DNA from: Paracoccaceae bacterium
GTDB taxonomy: Bacteria; Pseudomonadota; Alphaproteobacteria; Rhodobacterales; Rhodobacteraceae
NCBI GenBank assembly: GCA_021296235.1
Contig: JAGWAS010000027.1
Coordinates: 1-54,408, forward strand
Direction: 5' to 3'
DNA length: 54,408 nucleotides
This document shows positions 18,109-26,789 of the stretch, piece by piece (positions within the stretch are counted from its first letter, which is position 1; each line of letters begins with the position of its first letter). The notes beneath the pieces were generated by a model. That model made no database searches. It saw nothing but the letters and a program-made list of their open reading frames with translations, and was not told where the DNA came from. The translations under genes were made by a program, and so were the position numbers.

Positions 18109-18999
18109 ATGCAGGATCAGGATCGCATCGCCCGATTTGCGGAGGGCAGGGGATTTGTGGCGGCGCTCGATCAGAGCGGCGGGTCGACAGGAAAGGCTCT
18201 CGCTCTATACGGCGTTGGTGAGGACAGGTATTCGGACGAAGCGGAAATGATGGCGCTGATGCATGAGATGCGGGTCCGCATCATGACGGCGTCGAGGTTT
18301 TCGGGCGAGAACATTCTTGGGGCGATCCTGTTCGAGCGGACCATGATGGATACCGTGAATGGGGTACCGGTTCCCGATCATCTCTGGAACGGTCGCGGCA
18401 TCCTCCCGTTTCTGAAAATTGACGCCGGACTTGACAAACGCAATTCAGGCATAAGCCTTATGAAAGCCATTCCCAAAATGGATGATCGCCTTGGGCAGGC
18501 GGTGGAATTGGGCATGTTCGGCACAAAGATGAGGTCCGTCATTCACGAGCCAATCGAACGCGGAGTGAAAACCATCGTCAGCCAGCAGTTTGAATTCGCC
18601 GACCTGATAGCAGGTCACGGATTGCTGCCGATTGTGGAACCCGAGGTTTCGATTGATTGCGAGGACAAGGCGCGTTGCGAGGATATGCTGTTCGAAGAAC
18701 TGTCGCATCACATCGGGAGACTCGGGCCGAACCGAAAGATTGCCCTCAAACTGACCCTGCCCGAAAATCCCGGACGGTATGCCGACATCATTGCGAACGA
18801 AAATGTGGTGCGGGTTACCGCACTTTCCGGAGGATACGACAGGGCCGAGGCGTGCCGAAGGCTTGCTGCCAACAGCGGAATGATAGCGAGCTTTTCGCGG
18901 GCCTTGGTCGAGGGGTTGGTCGAATCTATGGATGACCCGACATTTGACAGGGAACTGGGCAGTTCGATTGAACGAATATTTGCTGCTTCCTGCACATAA
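18109..18999 (+). CDS. fda: Class I fructose-bisphosphate aldolase
   Basis: 296 residues from the ATG at 18109, preceded by AAGGA at eight bases; an in-frame ATG at 18070 adds 13 unlikely residues. FVAALDQSGGSTGKAL near residue 18 and the Schiff-base lysine region KIALKLTLPE near 210 mark the class I family found in several bacteria. FLKIDAGLDK and SFSRALVEGL are further conserved parts. It cleaves fructose 1,6-bisphosphate to triose phosphates in the cytoplasm and would act with GlpX encoded at 25781-26746 in gluconeogenesis. Confidence 0.92.
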   Translation: MQDQDRIARFAEGRGFVAALDQSGGSTGKALALYGVGEDRYSDEAEMMALMHEMRVRIMTASRFSGENILGAILFERTMMDTVNGVPVPDHLWNGRGILPFLKIDAGLDKRNSGISLMKAIPKMDDRLGQAVELGMFGTKMRSVIHEPIERGVKTIVSQQFEFADLIAGHGLLPIVEPEVSIDCEDKARCEDMLFEELSHHIGRLGPNRKIALKLTLPENPGRYADIIANENVVRVTALSGGYDRAEACRRLAANSGMIASFSRALVEGLVESMDDPTFDRELGSSIERIFAASCT

Positions 19000-19150
19000 C
19001 GGCTGACGCATTGGAGATCGGCCGGGGTGGTGCACCGAAACTTTGAGAGTTTTTTGCCAAGTTTGCGCCGGAATCTCCGGCCCCGTGCGTTTAATGTTCA
19101 GTCGCCGTTGTTTGAATGGCGATTCATTGAAACGGCAAGGAAAATGGGCA

Positions 19151-19684
19151 ATGACAAAAAGGACTCTCAAATTCATGGTGGCAGGTGCCGCAATCGGTTC
19201 GGTGGCGGTCATGTCGGCTTCGCAGGCAATGGCCGACTCCAAGGGCCACCGAATGGGAAAGGCAACGCACTGGGGAATGAACATTGCGTTCACCGATTTG
19301 GACGCAGACGAAGATGGTCAACTGAGCCAAGAGGAATTTGATGCTGCGGTTGCAGTTTGGTTGGCCGGGAAGGACAGCGATGGTGACGGAATGCTGTCCC
19401 AGGAGGAACTGGCAGAGGCAATGCTTGCACGGATGATGGAGATCGCAGAACGCAGCTCCTCCATGATGATGGACGGACTCGACGACGATGATGATGGCAT
19501 GATCAGTGCCGATGAGATCGGGCATCGCCGTGATTCCGCCAAGGTATTTTCACGCCTTGATGAAAATGACGACGGAATGATCTCGCAGGAGGAATTTGAC
19601 AGCATGAAATCAAAGGGCGAACGCGGACGCCGCGGCGGCAAACGAGGCGATCGCCACGGGCAGCGTGGCAAGGACCGAAAGTAG
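19151..19684 (+). CDS. Exported EF-hand calcium-binding protein
   Basis: 177 residues from the ATG at 19151. A signal peptide (MTKRTLKFMVAGAAIGSVAV, then MSASQAMA) directs it to the periplasm. Four EF-hand loops follow: DLDADEDGQLSQEE, DSDGDGMLSQEE, DDDDDGMISADE and DENDDGMISQEE. A basic Arg/Gly/Lys-rich tail ends the protein. It probably binds calcium or another divalent ion. It stands directly before a sigma factor, a small membrane protein and a metal-sensor-like protein on the same strand, suggesting a metal-linked stress function. Two hairpins separate it from the sigma gene. Confidence 0.85.
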   Translation: MTKRTLKFMVAGAAIGSVAVMSASQAMADSKGHRMGKATHWGMNIAFTDLDADEDGQLSQEEFDAAVAVWLAGKDSDGDGMLSQEELAEAMLARMMEIAERSSSMMMDGLDDDDDGMISADEIGHRRDSAKVFSRLDENDDGMISQEEFDSMKSKGERGRRGGKRGDRHGQRGKDRK

Positions 19685-19690
19685 AACTTT

Positions 19691-19739
19691 CCGGTCGGCA
19701 TCCGAGCGATGCCGACCGGGTCGGCAATCTTTTTGCCGA
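19691..19739 (+). terminator. Double hairpin between the EF-hand and sigma factor genes
   Basis: A perfect 12-bp stem CCGGTCGGCATC/GATGCCGACCGG (19691-19719, loop CGAGC) is followed by TCGGCAA/TTGCCGA (19721-19739, loop TCTTT). The two share sequence, so alternative pairings are possible. It begins six bases after the EF-hand stop. It could terminate most transcripts or set a lower level for the downstream sigma operon. Confidence 0.6.
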
Positions 19740-19762
19740 TTCGGTTTGATGCTTCACGAGGC

Positions 19763-20344
19763 ATGGGCAGGGCAGGGCGCAATGGCGTGTTTTTGTCGGA
19801 TGAGGATCTTCTCGGAGCCTATGTGCGCGGAGACTCTGCCGCCGCCAGCGAAATCGTCGACCGTTACGCAGCGGGAGTTCTGCGTCTCGCGGCAAGAATG
19901 CTCGGCAACAGCGCCGATGCTGAGGAAGTTACCCAGGAGGTCATGCTGAGGCTCTGGAAATTTGCACCCGACTGGCAGCCCGGCAGGGCCAAGGTTTCAA
20001 CCTGGATCTGGCGGGTAACCGTCAACCTTTGCACGGACCGGTTGCGCAAGGCCGGAAGCACCAGCCTGGATTTGACGCCCGAATTGAAGGATGGCGGCCC
20101 TTCGCCGAGCGACCGGATTATGGACAGTGAGCGGGTCGAGGCACTCTACAGGAGTTTGGACGAACTTCCCGAACGACAGCGGACCGCGGTTGTGCTGAGA
20201 CATATAGAAGGCATGTCCAATCCGGAGGTTGCCGGAATCCTCGAAACCAGCGTTGATGCGGTTGAGAGCCTGCTAACCCGAGGCATGCGTGAATTGCGCC
20301 GTCGGCTTGGCCCGAGACGGGATGAATTGGGATGGAAGGCATGA
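19763..20344 (+). CDS. ECF RNA polymerase sigma factor
   Basis: About 193 residues from the ATG at 19763. An upstream in-frame ATG at 19709 lies inside the hairpin stem and is unlikely. Region 2 (EIVDRYAAGVLRLAARMLGN, EEVTQEVMLRLWK) and region 4 (LPERQRTAVVLRHIEGMSNP, EVAGILETSVDAVESLLTRG) are clear. It resembles the CnrH group. The stop overlaps the start of the next gene in an ATGA junction, as expected for a sigma/anti-sigma pair. Confidence 0.92.
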   Translation: MGRAGRNGVFLSDEDLLGAYVRGDSAAASEIVDRYAAGVLRLAARMLGNSADAEEVTQEVMLRLWKFAPDWQPGRAKVSTWIWRVTVNLCTDRLRKAGSTSLDLTPELKDGGPSPSDRIMDSERVEALYRSLDELPERQRTAVVLRHIEGMSNPEVAGILETSVDAVESLLTRGMRELRRRLGPRRDELGWKA

Positions 20345-20718
20345 ATCGGGACGAACAGGCACCTGCGCCGGACCCGGAATTGGAAAAGTTCTTTGCCGCG
20401 GCGAGGCAGAGCGGCAACCTTGATCTGCCGTACGAATTGCGGAAGTCGCTCCTTGATGCTGCGGAAACTGTGCAATTGGATCGCGCCGCTCAGCGCACCC
20501 ATCGCCGTTGGGATGACTGGTGGGCCGGTTTGCTGTCCGGCTTTCCAATTTGGAGGCCGGCCGGTGTCCTGGCGGTGTTCGCACTGCTGGGGTTTGGTTT
20601 CGGATTTGTCTTTGCAGAAAATGTTGAGTTGGTTGCGGCAGAGTTGATGATCGTCGATGCAGAATTGCCCGCCGAGGACATTTTTTCCAGCCTTGAGCAG
20701 GTCATGTTGGAAGGTTAG
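20341..20718 (+). CDS. Small single-pass membrane protein, probable anti-sigma factor (CnrY-like position)
   Basis: 125 residues from the ATG at 20341, coupled to the sigma gene by ATGA; an ATG at 20332 is an alternative. A cytoplasmic N-terminal part of ~70 residues is followed by one membrane segment (AGVLAVFALLGFGFGFVFA) and a short acidic periplasmic tail. I see no clear sequence match. The role is inferred from position and topology, which match CnrY/NccY-type anti-sigma factors. The next gene begins three bases after its stop. Confidence 0.65.
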   Translation: MNRDEQAPAPDPELEKFFAAARQSGNLDLPYELRKSLLDAAETVQLDRAAQRTHRRWDDWWAGLLSGFPIWRPAGVLAVFALLGFGFGFVFAENVELVAAELMIVDAELPAEDIFSSLEQVMLEG

Positions 20719-20721
20719 GCC

Positions 20722-21222
20722 ATGGATCAGGACAAACCACCGCGATCGAAGAGCAGGAAGTGGATTGGCCCGCTGCTTATCGTGTCACTGGGGTTGAACA
20801 TGCTTGTGATTGGTGCGGCGGCAGGTCTCTACGTTAAGTGGCCAAGAGGCCACTTCGCTCTCGGAAATCAATTTTTCGGTGCAGCCGGGCTCGGCGTGAT
20901 TTCCGGTGCTCTCGGGGACGAGCACAAGAAATTGATCCGGGACGAACTAAAGGAAAGAGGGCAAAGCGTCAGACAATTGCGGCAAGAAGCCGGTGCGAGC
21001 GCCGCGGTCCTTGTCAGCATCCTCAGGGCCGATCCGTTTGAACCGGCCGGATTGGAAACCCACTTCCAGGAGCAAAGGAACCATGCGCTGCAGATGCTTG
21101 AGGAGGGGCATGGACTCATTGTTCCCAGAATTCTGAGCATGACGCCGGATGAGAGGCATGAATTTGCAGACAGAATCGAACGGAGGCTCGAAAGACGGGG
21201 CAAGCACCGAAGAGGCAATTGA
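20722..21222 (+). CDS. Periplasmic heavy-metal sensor-like protein (CnrX/CpxP-like)
   Basis: 166 residues. One N-terminal membrane anchor (IGPLLIVSLGLNMLVIGAAA) is followed by a helical periplasmic domain with DEHKKLIRDELKERGQSVRQ, FQEQRNHALQMLEEGHGLIV and SMTPDERHEFADRIERR. This is the LTxxQ/CnrX-like four-helix pattern. Histidines and acidic residues could coordinate a metal. It probably senses a metal or envelope state and relays it to the small membrane protein, releasing the sigma factor. The C-terminus is strongly basic. Confidence 0.75.
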   Translation: MDQDKPPRSKSRKWIGPLLIVSLGLNMLVIGAAAGLYVKWPRGHFALGNQFFGAAGLGVISGALGDEHKKLIRDELKERGQSVRQLRQEAGASAAVLVSILRADPFEPAGLETHFQEQRNHALQMLEEGHGLIVPRILSMTPDERHEFADRIERRLERRGKHRRGN

Positions 21223-21270
21223 ATCCGCAACCCGGCTTTGGTTCCGAATCTGGATGGATTCACATTCGAG

Positions 21271-22407
21271 TCATTCGCACTCGGACAGAAAGTCGTCGGC
21301 CAGCATTCTTGCAACTTCCCTCAGTGCTTCCTGCTTGTCTGCTCCCTCGGCCACCGCCTGGGCAAATCTCTGTCGCTGGCGCTTTGTGGAATTGCCGCGG
21401 CTCGAAATTGACTTGACCCGGTCCAATTCAGCTTCGGTGCCGAGGCCGGCAGCATCCTCTCGAATCAGTTCAACCAATTCGGCCAAGAGGTCCTTGAATG
21501 GCACCAGCATCGTTTTGCCGTGGTCAATCAACGGCTCGTCAGTGCCGTATCGCTGCGCGCGCCATCGATTTTCGTTGATCAGGGTCGGCGGGTAACGTCT
21601 CCATCTCTGGTTGAGTGTTCTCAACCGATAGAGATAGGCGACAATTGCCTGGAACGTTGCGGTTATGGCCACCGCATCCTTGAGAAGGCTGCAAACGTCC
21701 GTGATTCTCTGTTCAATGGTTGGAAACTTAACTGAAGGGCGAATGTCCCACCAGATTTTCGATCCATCCTCTAGGCTGCCCGACCGAACAAGCTGATCAA
21801 CCAGTCGCCGGAATGTCGCGAACGAGTTGAGGTTGTCGGGGAGCCCGGTCCGTGGAAGCGCATCAAAAACAGCAAGGCGGTACGATGCCAAAGACGTGTC
21901 TTCACCTTCCCAATATGGCGAAGAGCAGGACAGCGCCAAGAGATGCGGCAGGAAATAGGCGGCTTGGTTCATGAGATCGATTCGAAGGTCCTCATCCTCA
22001 ACCTCGAGATGGGTATGCATTCCACAAATCAGCATCCGACTTGCGGAAAGGCCGAGTTCCCTGTGAAGTATCTTGTACCTTTCCTTGGGAGTGTACGACT
22101 GCTCGCGTCTCGTGGCGAAGGGATGTGTCGACGACGCGATTATCCCGTAGCCATACTCTTCAGCGGTATTCCGGGTCAGCAGGCGCAAATCTGCAAGTTC
22201 CCTGCCGGCGTCCCGTATCAAATGATGCGGCCGGGTTCCGACTTCGATTTGGCATTGCAGATATTCGTTTGTGGTCCTTCCGTCTGACAGTTTATGGCAG
22301 GTTGCCATGAATTCCGGGTCCGGTTTGGCCACGAGGTCCAAGCTCTCCTGGTCGACTATCAGGTATTCCTCCTCAATCCCGATTTTCAGTGACGGGGGCT
22401 TCAGCAT
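21271..22407 (-). CDS. YbdK-type carboxylate-amine ligase (GCS2 family)
   Basis: 378 residues from the ATG at 22407, which has AAGGAG at eight bases; the frame is open to 22482 without support. The glutamate-cysteine ligase type 2 family shows in LKIGIEEEYLIVD near the N-terminus, CGMHTHLEVED near 124, and WWDIRPSVKFPTIEQRITD near 214. The family joins a carboxylate to an amine using ATP; E. coli YbdK has weak glutamate-cysteine ligase activity. It is convergent with the sensor gene ending at 21222. Confidence 0.85.
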   Translation of the reverse strand: MLKPPSLKIGIEEEYLIVDQESLDLVAKPDPEFMATCHKLSDGRTTNEYLQCQIEVGTRPHHLIRDAGRELADLRLLTRNTAEEYGYGIIASSTHPFATRREQSYTPKERYKILHRELGLSASRMLICGMHTHLEVEDEDLRIDLMNQAAYFLPHLLALSCSSPYWEGEDTSLASYRLAVFDALPRTGLPDNLNSFATFRRLVDQLVRSGSLEDGSKIWWDIRPSVKFPTIEQRITDVCSLLKDAVAITATFQAIVAYLYRLRTLNQRWRRYPPTLINENRWRAQRYGTDEPLIDHGKTMLVPFKDLLAELVELIREDAAGLGTEAELDRVKSISSRGNSTKRQRQRFAQAVAEGADKQEALREVARMLADDFLSECE

Positions 22408-22515
22408 GTGCGCATCTCCTTGTTGACCGGCCGCAATGCAGAGCGGCGGCAACTCGCGTAAGAGGAGAATAGCGCAAATCACTGCATGCCGTCAGAAGCA
22501 ATTCCGTCAGCACAA

Positions 22516-22945
22516 GTGCAACACTGCTCTTCGTCAGGGCGATCTCATTCCTCGGCTTGTTGCACGGAACCGTCTGACCTTCCCTTGATCCCGATTGTTG
22601 CACCGATTGTCGAATAACTCGTTCAGTGTATTTGGCAGCGTCCAGATCACGTGGGTTGGAGTCCCACTGACGCCCGGTTAAAGGGCGTTGTATCCAAAGG
22701 TGGGGGCAATGCCTCACCGTCCGGCGTGGTTCGATAAGCGAGACCCTTGAACCGGCACGAAGCCGGAAACGGTGCAAACGGCCAAGGGATGAGGCAAGGT
22801 CGGTTCACTGCCGCAAGACAACAGGAGGGCAGGATGTCCGCCGCAAGGGCGAGCAGTCGGACGACCACATAGTGCTTCAAGCTCGGTGAAAGCCTGGTGA
22901 CCGCGCAAGCGTCAGCTCAGTGGGTTGGGAAAGGCGTTCAATCGG
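22516..22945 (+). ncRNA. 5' fragment of a group II intron (domain I region), no maturase
   Basis: The segment starts with GTGCAAC (22516-22522), paired with GTTGCAC (22559-22565) as in the 5' end of bacterial group II introns. Further stems include CGCCC/GGGCG near 22674, a GGTG-GGGC/GCC-TCACC hairpin near 22699, CCGGC-ACGAA-GCCGG near 22752 and CGC-GCAA-GCG near 22901. Phrases such as GAGACCCTTGAACCGGCACG and GTGCTTCAAGCTCGGTGAAA agree with domain I sequences as I remember them. No reverse transcriptase and no domains V-VI follow, so it is a truncated remnant. It abuts the broken antitoxin gene. Confidence 0.6.
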
Positions 22946-22951
22946 CGTGCA

Positions 22952-23220
22952 CTATTTTGAACTCAGCGTAACAAACATCGTACGTGGGTTTCCCTTTGTG
23001 CTGAGGATGCGCATCAGGCTCTTGGGGTCCTTTTGTATGTCTTCTTCAAGGGCCTCAAGCCCTGCGGTGGCGTTCACGTAGTCAAGCAAAAGCACCCTTC
23101 CTGTTTCGAGATCGTCACTGAGCATCGCTTCGATCGCTTCACGGAACAAGCCGACACGAAATCCAGGATCGCGCTCGGCGCGTGCCTTTATCGTGTTTTG
23201 AAATCTTTGGTCAGTGGCAT
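22952..23220 (-). pseudogene. Broken HigA-type antitoxin gene
   Basis: The ATG at 23220 has GGAG at seven bases and reads MPLTKDFKT, then hits TAA. Shifting frame after codon 9 restores IKARAERDPGFRVGLFREAI, EAMLSDDLETGRVLLLDYVN and SLMRILSTKGNP, typical of HigA-family antitoxins and their helix-turn-helix. The C-terminus is also lost: after KGNP the usual continuation is replaced by RTMFVTLSSK and a stop, next to the intron fragment. Two lesions make it a pseudogene. Confidence 0.8.
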
Positions 23221-23435
23221 GTCAGTCTCCATTCTGTCTTCGGTTCTTGTCGCTCAATGTCCTTTGACTGGCGCTTCTTCGTGCTGCCGCAAAGCAAAAT
23301 CACGAGCTTGTTGCCATCTTGACCAAAATTGATGCTATAAATTGGGCCGAAGGTGATGCACCGTTCGGGACACGTCCTGCCCAAAACTGGCCTCACATCG
23401 CCGAGATTGCCAGTTTCAAGCCGCGCAAGCGCGGT
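23211..23435 (-). pseudogene. Truncated HigB/RelE-type toxin gene
   Basis: The readable part gives ALARLETGNLGDVRPV, then FGPIYSINFGQDGNKLVILL and CGSTKKRQSKDIERQ. This matches the C-terminal two thirds of phage-derived Gp49-like/HigB toxins (the usual pattern is GNxGDVKPV, YGPGYRVYF, LVILLxGGTKKRQxKDI). An in-frame TGA precedes residue TALARL, and no start codon region is left. It ends overlapping the antitoxin ATG, the normal higB-higA arrangement. Confidence 0.8.
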
Positions 23436-23546
23436 TCATACTTTCAGAGCAGCACCCGCATCACCAACCCGACCCAGTCCAGCTTGTGAACGGTCAGGCC
23501 CAACTGACGATTGATACCAAATTGAACGATTGTTCCGGGTTTGATC

Positions 23547-23621
23547 TGGCAGTCCCTAGGGGAATCGAACCCCTCTTTCCAGGTTGAAAACCTGGCGTCC
23601 TAACCGATAGACGAAGGGACC
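23547..23621 (-). tRNA. tRNA-Glu (anticodon TTC)
   Basis: On the minus strand the gene begins GGTCCCTTCGTCTATCGG and ends with an encoded CCA. The acceptor stem GGTCCCT pairs with AGGGACT (one G-T pair). The anticodon arm is CCAGG-TTTTCAA-CCTGG, giving TTC. The T arm GAGGGGTTCGATTCCCCT is canonical. Total length is 75 bases with CCA. Confidence 0.95.
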
Positions 23622-24005
23622 GCAGAATCTGTGCCGCGGCAAAATACATTCCGGACAGGAGCGGTGCAACAGAATTTCCGGTAGATTGTCCGGAATTCAG
23701 GCACTAACAGACAGCAGTGTTTTGACAGATTCCAGTGCCATATTTCTTGCAACACTTGCACAGGACCTGTTGTCCAAAATCCTTTGCACGATCAGGCCTG
23801 ATTGGGATTCAGCGTTGGGTGGTACGGCGACCGCCCTGCAGGCCCGAGATCCTCAGATTGGTTCGTAGCACCAAAACTAGAATCCAAGTCTTCCGTCAGA
23901 GTGAAATCTCTGTACTGCAGAAGAAGAGCCAACGCTCCAGTTTATGTCGTTTGGAAAAGGTTGAGGAACTGGTTTTCGTGGATTTCAAGTGGTGAACGGA
24001 TACCA
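23622..24005. other. Intergenic region between tRNA-Glu and recJ
   Basis: No gene or strong structure is seen. Short open frames here have no recognisable product or ribosome-binding site. The region should contain the promoter of the tRNA gene (minus strand). Confidence 0.4.
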
Positions 24006-25784
24006 CTATGCCTGCGCTGCATCTTCGACATGGAGCTTGGGTGATGTCCTCCCCCGGTAGTTGTCTATCTCGAGTCGGCCCATCAGGTGCACGGCCCCGT
24101 TCGTGTACGACTCCAGAAACCTTCCAAGCGGCTTGTCCATGACCCTGAATGCTATGGCGTTCAGCTTTGAGCCGGATGCCCCCTGCATGGTCAGTTGAAG
24201 GTGCCCATCGCCGACGATCCTACGAAAGGCAATGTGCTGGAAAGGCAGAACAACGCGCGGATGCGGTGCTCCGGATCCAAAAGGCCCGGCCTGTTCGATT
24301 GATCCAATCAATTCGACCGTAGCGGCCTCAGGTTGAATCTCACCATCGACCCGAACCTCACGCGGGGCATGCAATTCCTGTCCCTGTGCTTCCAGAAGTT
24401 CGCCAATGCGTTCCATTGCCAGTTCGAGCCGCTCAGGTTCGACCTCAATTCCGGCAGCCATCTTGTGTCCGCCGCCGTTGATCAGTAACCCCTCTTCTCG
24501 GCAGCGCATGACTGCTGAACCTATGTCAATTCCCGGAACGGATCGGGCGGAACCCCTGCCGGTTGCGCCGGATAAACTAACACCAATGGCGGGCCTGTTG
24601 GTCAGTTCCGAGAGTCGGGCAGCGACTATGCCGACAATTCCCGGATGCCAATTCCTGCCCGCTGCCCAAACCAACGGCGACGACATGTCCCGATCTTCCA
24701 CCTGACTCAACGCCTCGCTGTAGGCGACCTCAACCAAATCACGTCTTTCACGGTTTAGCCTGTCCAAGCTTTCTGCCAGGGATTCGGCATCGGCGATGTT
24801 GTCGGTTGCGAGCAGTCGGGCCCCGAGATCAGCCTTTCCGATCCTCCCTCCGGCGTTGATCCTCGGCCCGAAGACAAACCCCAAATGACCGCAATTCGGT
24901 GCCGTACTGATACCGGCCACATCGGCAAGCGCCCTCAACCCGGGCCGTCTCCGGTTTTGCATTATCTTGATCCCGTTCAGGACGAAGGCCCGGTTCAATC
25001 CGGTCATCGGTGAAACGTCCGCAACGGTCGCCAGAGCCACAAGATCAAGCATTTGCATGAGATCAGGCAGATTCGTCCGTCGCGGACGAAGTGCCCGGTT
25101 GACCCCGACGAGAAACATGAACACCACCCCTGCGGCGCAGAGTTGGATCAGTTCGGATGTTTCGTCCTGGCGATTGGGATTTACCACTGCATGAGCAGGC
25201 GGCAGCGACACGTCACCGACATGGTGGTCAAGAACAAGGACATCGGCGCTACCCGCGGCCTTGATTGGCAGAAAGGAAGAGGTTCCGCAATCGACACAGA
25301 TGATCAGGTCATGGTCTTTGGCCAATCCGGAAATGGCCGGAACGTTCGGGCCAAATCCTTCATCAACCCGGTCTGGCACATAGAGCGTGGCCGACATTCC
25401 GGACTGGCGGAGCCAATCGATCAGGAGTGCCGCCGAACTTCCTCCGTCAACATCGTAGTCGGCGAATATTGCTATTCTCTCCCGATTTTCGACCGCGATC
25501 ACAAACCGGTCAACCGCCTTGTCAAGATCCTTGAGCGTAGACGGATCCGGCATAAGGTTCCGGATTTTCGGTTCAAGGTATTCCTGGACGGAGTCCGGTG
25601 TAACGCCCTGTCTTGCCAACACCCGACTCGTCAGATCCGGCAGGCCGGTCTTTTCCGAAATCGCAAGTGCCAGCCGGTCCTGTTCGGGCGGGAGCCCAAC
25701 CCATCTTTGCCCGTTGACGGAGTTTTCCACATTGCGGAATGCAGCCGGCCCTGATGATCCGGCTGCCATGGTTGACTCGCTCAT
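24006..25784 (-). CDS. recJ: Single-stranded-DNA-specific exonuclease RecJ
   Basis: A 592-residue protein of normal length. DHH-phosphoesterase motifs include ADYDVDG at 108-114, VDCGTS at 164-169 and LDHHVGD at 185-191. DHHA1 residues follow (GRGSARSVPG, INGGGHKMAAGIEV near 420-445), and a C-terminal OB fold ends with RTSPKLHVEDA. It degrades single-stranded DNA 5' to 3' in recombination and mismatch repair. The start overlaps the glpX stop by ATGA, so the two are co-translated; hom-glpX-recJ is a known alphaproteobacterial order. Confidence 0.95.
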   Translation of the reverse strand: MSESTMAAGSSGPAAFRNVENSVNGQRWVGLPPEQDRLALAISEKTGLPDLTSRVLARQGVTPDSVQEYLEPKIRNLMPDPSTLKDLDKAVDRFVIAVENRERIAIFADYDVDGGSSAALLIDWLRQSGMSATLYVPDRVDEGFGPNVPAISGLAKDHDLIICVDCGTSSFLPIKAAGSADVLVLDHHVGDVSLPPAHAVVNPNRQDETSELIQLCAAGVVFMFLVGVNRALRPRRTNLPDLMQMLDLVALATVADVSPMTGLNRAFVLNGIKIMQNRRRPGLRALADVAGISTAPNCGHLGFVFGPRINAGGRIGKADLGARLLATDNIADAESLAESLDRLNRERRDLVEVAYSEALSQVEDRDMSSPLVWAAGRNWHPGIVGIVAARLSELTNRPAIGVSLSGATGRGSARSVPGIDIGSAVMRCREEGLLINGGGHKMAAGIEVEPERLELAMERIGELLEAQGQELHAPREVRVDGEIQPEAATVELIGSIEQAGPFGSGAPHPRVVLPFQHIAFRRIVGDGHLQLTMQGASGSKLNAIAFRVMDKPLGRFLESYTNGAVHLMGRLEIDNYRGRTSPKLHVEDAAQA

Positions 25785-26746
25785 TTCGTCAGGTGCCTGT
25801 AGCGCATCCTGCGGCGGGAGCCGGTTTTTGACCGAAGGAGTATGGTTTCGGCTTCAAGCCATCCGCTTGCGCGCCTTATTCCCCTCAGCAGCGAGCCGTC
25901 GGTTACTCCGGTCGCCGCAAAAATCACATGATCCGCCACCATATCCTGCCGCGTATAGATTCGATCCGGATCGGAAATTCCGGTTTCGGTCGCCCGCTGC
26001 AATTCTGCATCGTTTCGGAACAGCAGCCTTCCCTCCATTTGCCCGCCCATGCACTTGAGGGCAGCCGCGGCAAGCACGCCTTCAGGGGCACCGCCCGTCC
26101 CCATATACATGTCAATGCCCGTGGTTTCCGAATCCGTGCAGTGCATAATTCCGGCGACATCCCCATCGGAAATCAATCTGATGGAGGCACCGGTTGAGCG
26201 AACTTCAGAGATCATTTCCTTGTGTCTCGAACGCTCAAGCATGCAGACCGTTATGTCGCCCGGAGAACAATTCTTGGCCGATGCCAGCCGTTCAACCCGT
26301 TCCTTCGGCGACATCCGGAGGGTTACAACCCGTTCCGGGTATCCGGGACCCACAGCAACCTTTTCCATGTAGACGTCGGGCGCCTGCAGCATTGAGCCGC
26401 GAGGCCCCATGGCAATCACGGTGAGTGCATTGGGCATGTCCTTGGCCGTCAACGCTGTGCCTTCCAGCGGGTCCAGCGCGATATCCACCGCAGGTCCGGT
26501 TCCGGTTCCGACGCGCTCACCGCTGTACAGCATCGGGGCCTCATCGCGTTCCCCTTCACCGATTACCACCCGGCCGTCAATCTCCAGCATGTTGAGTTGA
26601 CTGCGCATGGCATCAACGGCAGCCTTGTCGGCCGCTTTTTCGTTGCCGCGCCCAATGAACTCGGCGGAGGCCAGCGCCGCCGCCTCGGACACGCGCGCCA
26701 GGCCCAGCGACAACATTCTGTCCCTGAATTCAAATTCCAGGTTCAA
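25781..26746 (-). CDS. glpX: Class II fructose-1,6-bisphosphatase GlpX
   Basis: A 321-residue protein with the metal-binding motifs VIGEGERDEAPML near 61-73 and DIALDPLEGT near 88-97, plus MYMGTGGAPEGVLAAAALKC. It removes the 1-phosphate from fructose 1,6-bisphosphate in gluconeogenesis. A strong GGGGGAGG precedes the ATG. It lies between hom and recJ and shares the operon. Confidence 0.95.
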   Translation of the reverse strand: MNLEFEFRDRMLSLGLARVSEAAALASAEFIGRGNEKAADKAAVDAMRSQLNMLEIDGRVVIGEGERDEAPMLYSGERVGTGTGPAVDIALDPLEGTALTAKDMPNALTVIAMGPRGSMLQAPDVYMEKVAVGPGYPERVVTLRMSPKERVERLASAKNCSPGDITVCMLERSRHKEMISEVRSTGASIRLISDGDVAGIMHCTDSETTGIDMYMGTGGAPEGVLAAAALKCMGGQMEGRLLFRNDAELQRATETGISDPDRIYTRQDMVADHVIFAATGVTDGSLLRGIRRASGWLEAETILLRSKTGSRRRMRYRHLTK

Positions 26747-26789
26747 TTCATTTCCTCCCCCTTGAACCCTGGTTTTGTGCTCAAGGTTT

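Noticed and set aside
22600..22950. RNase P or tmRNA gene
   Set aside because: The highly structured sequence lacks their conserved cores; the 5' pairing and domain I phrases fit a group II intron better.
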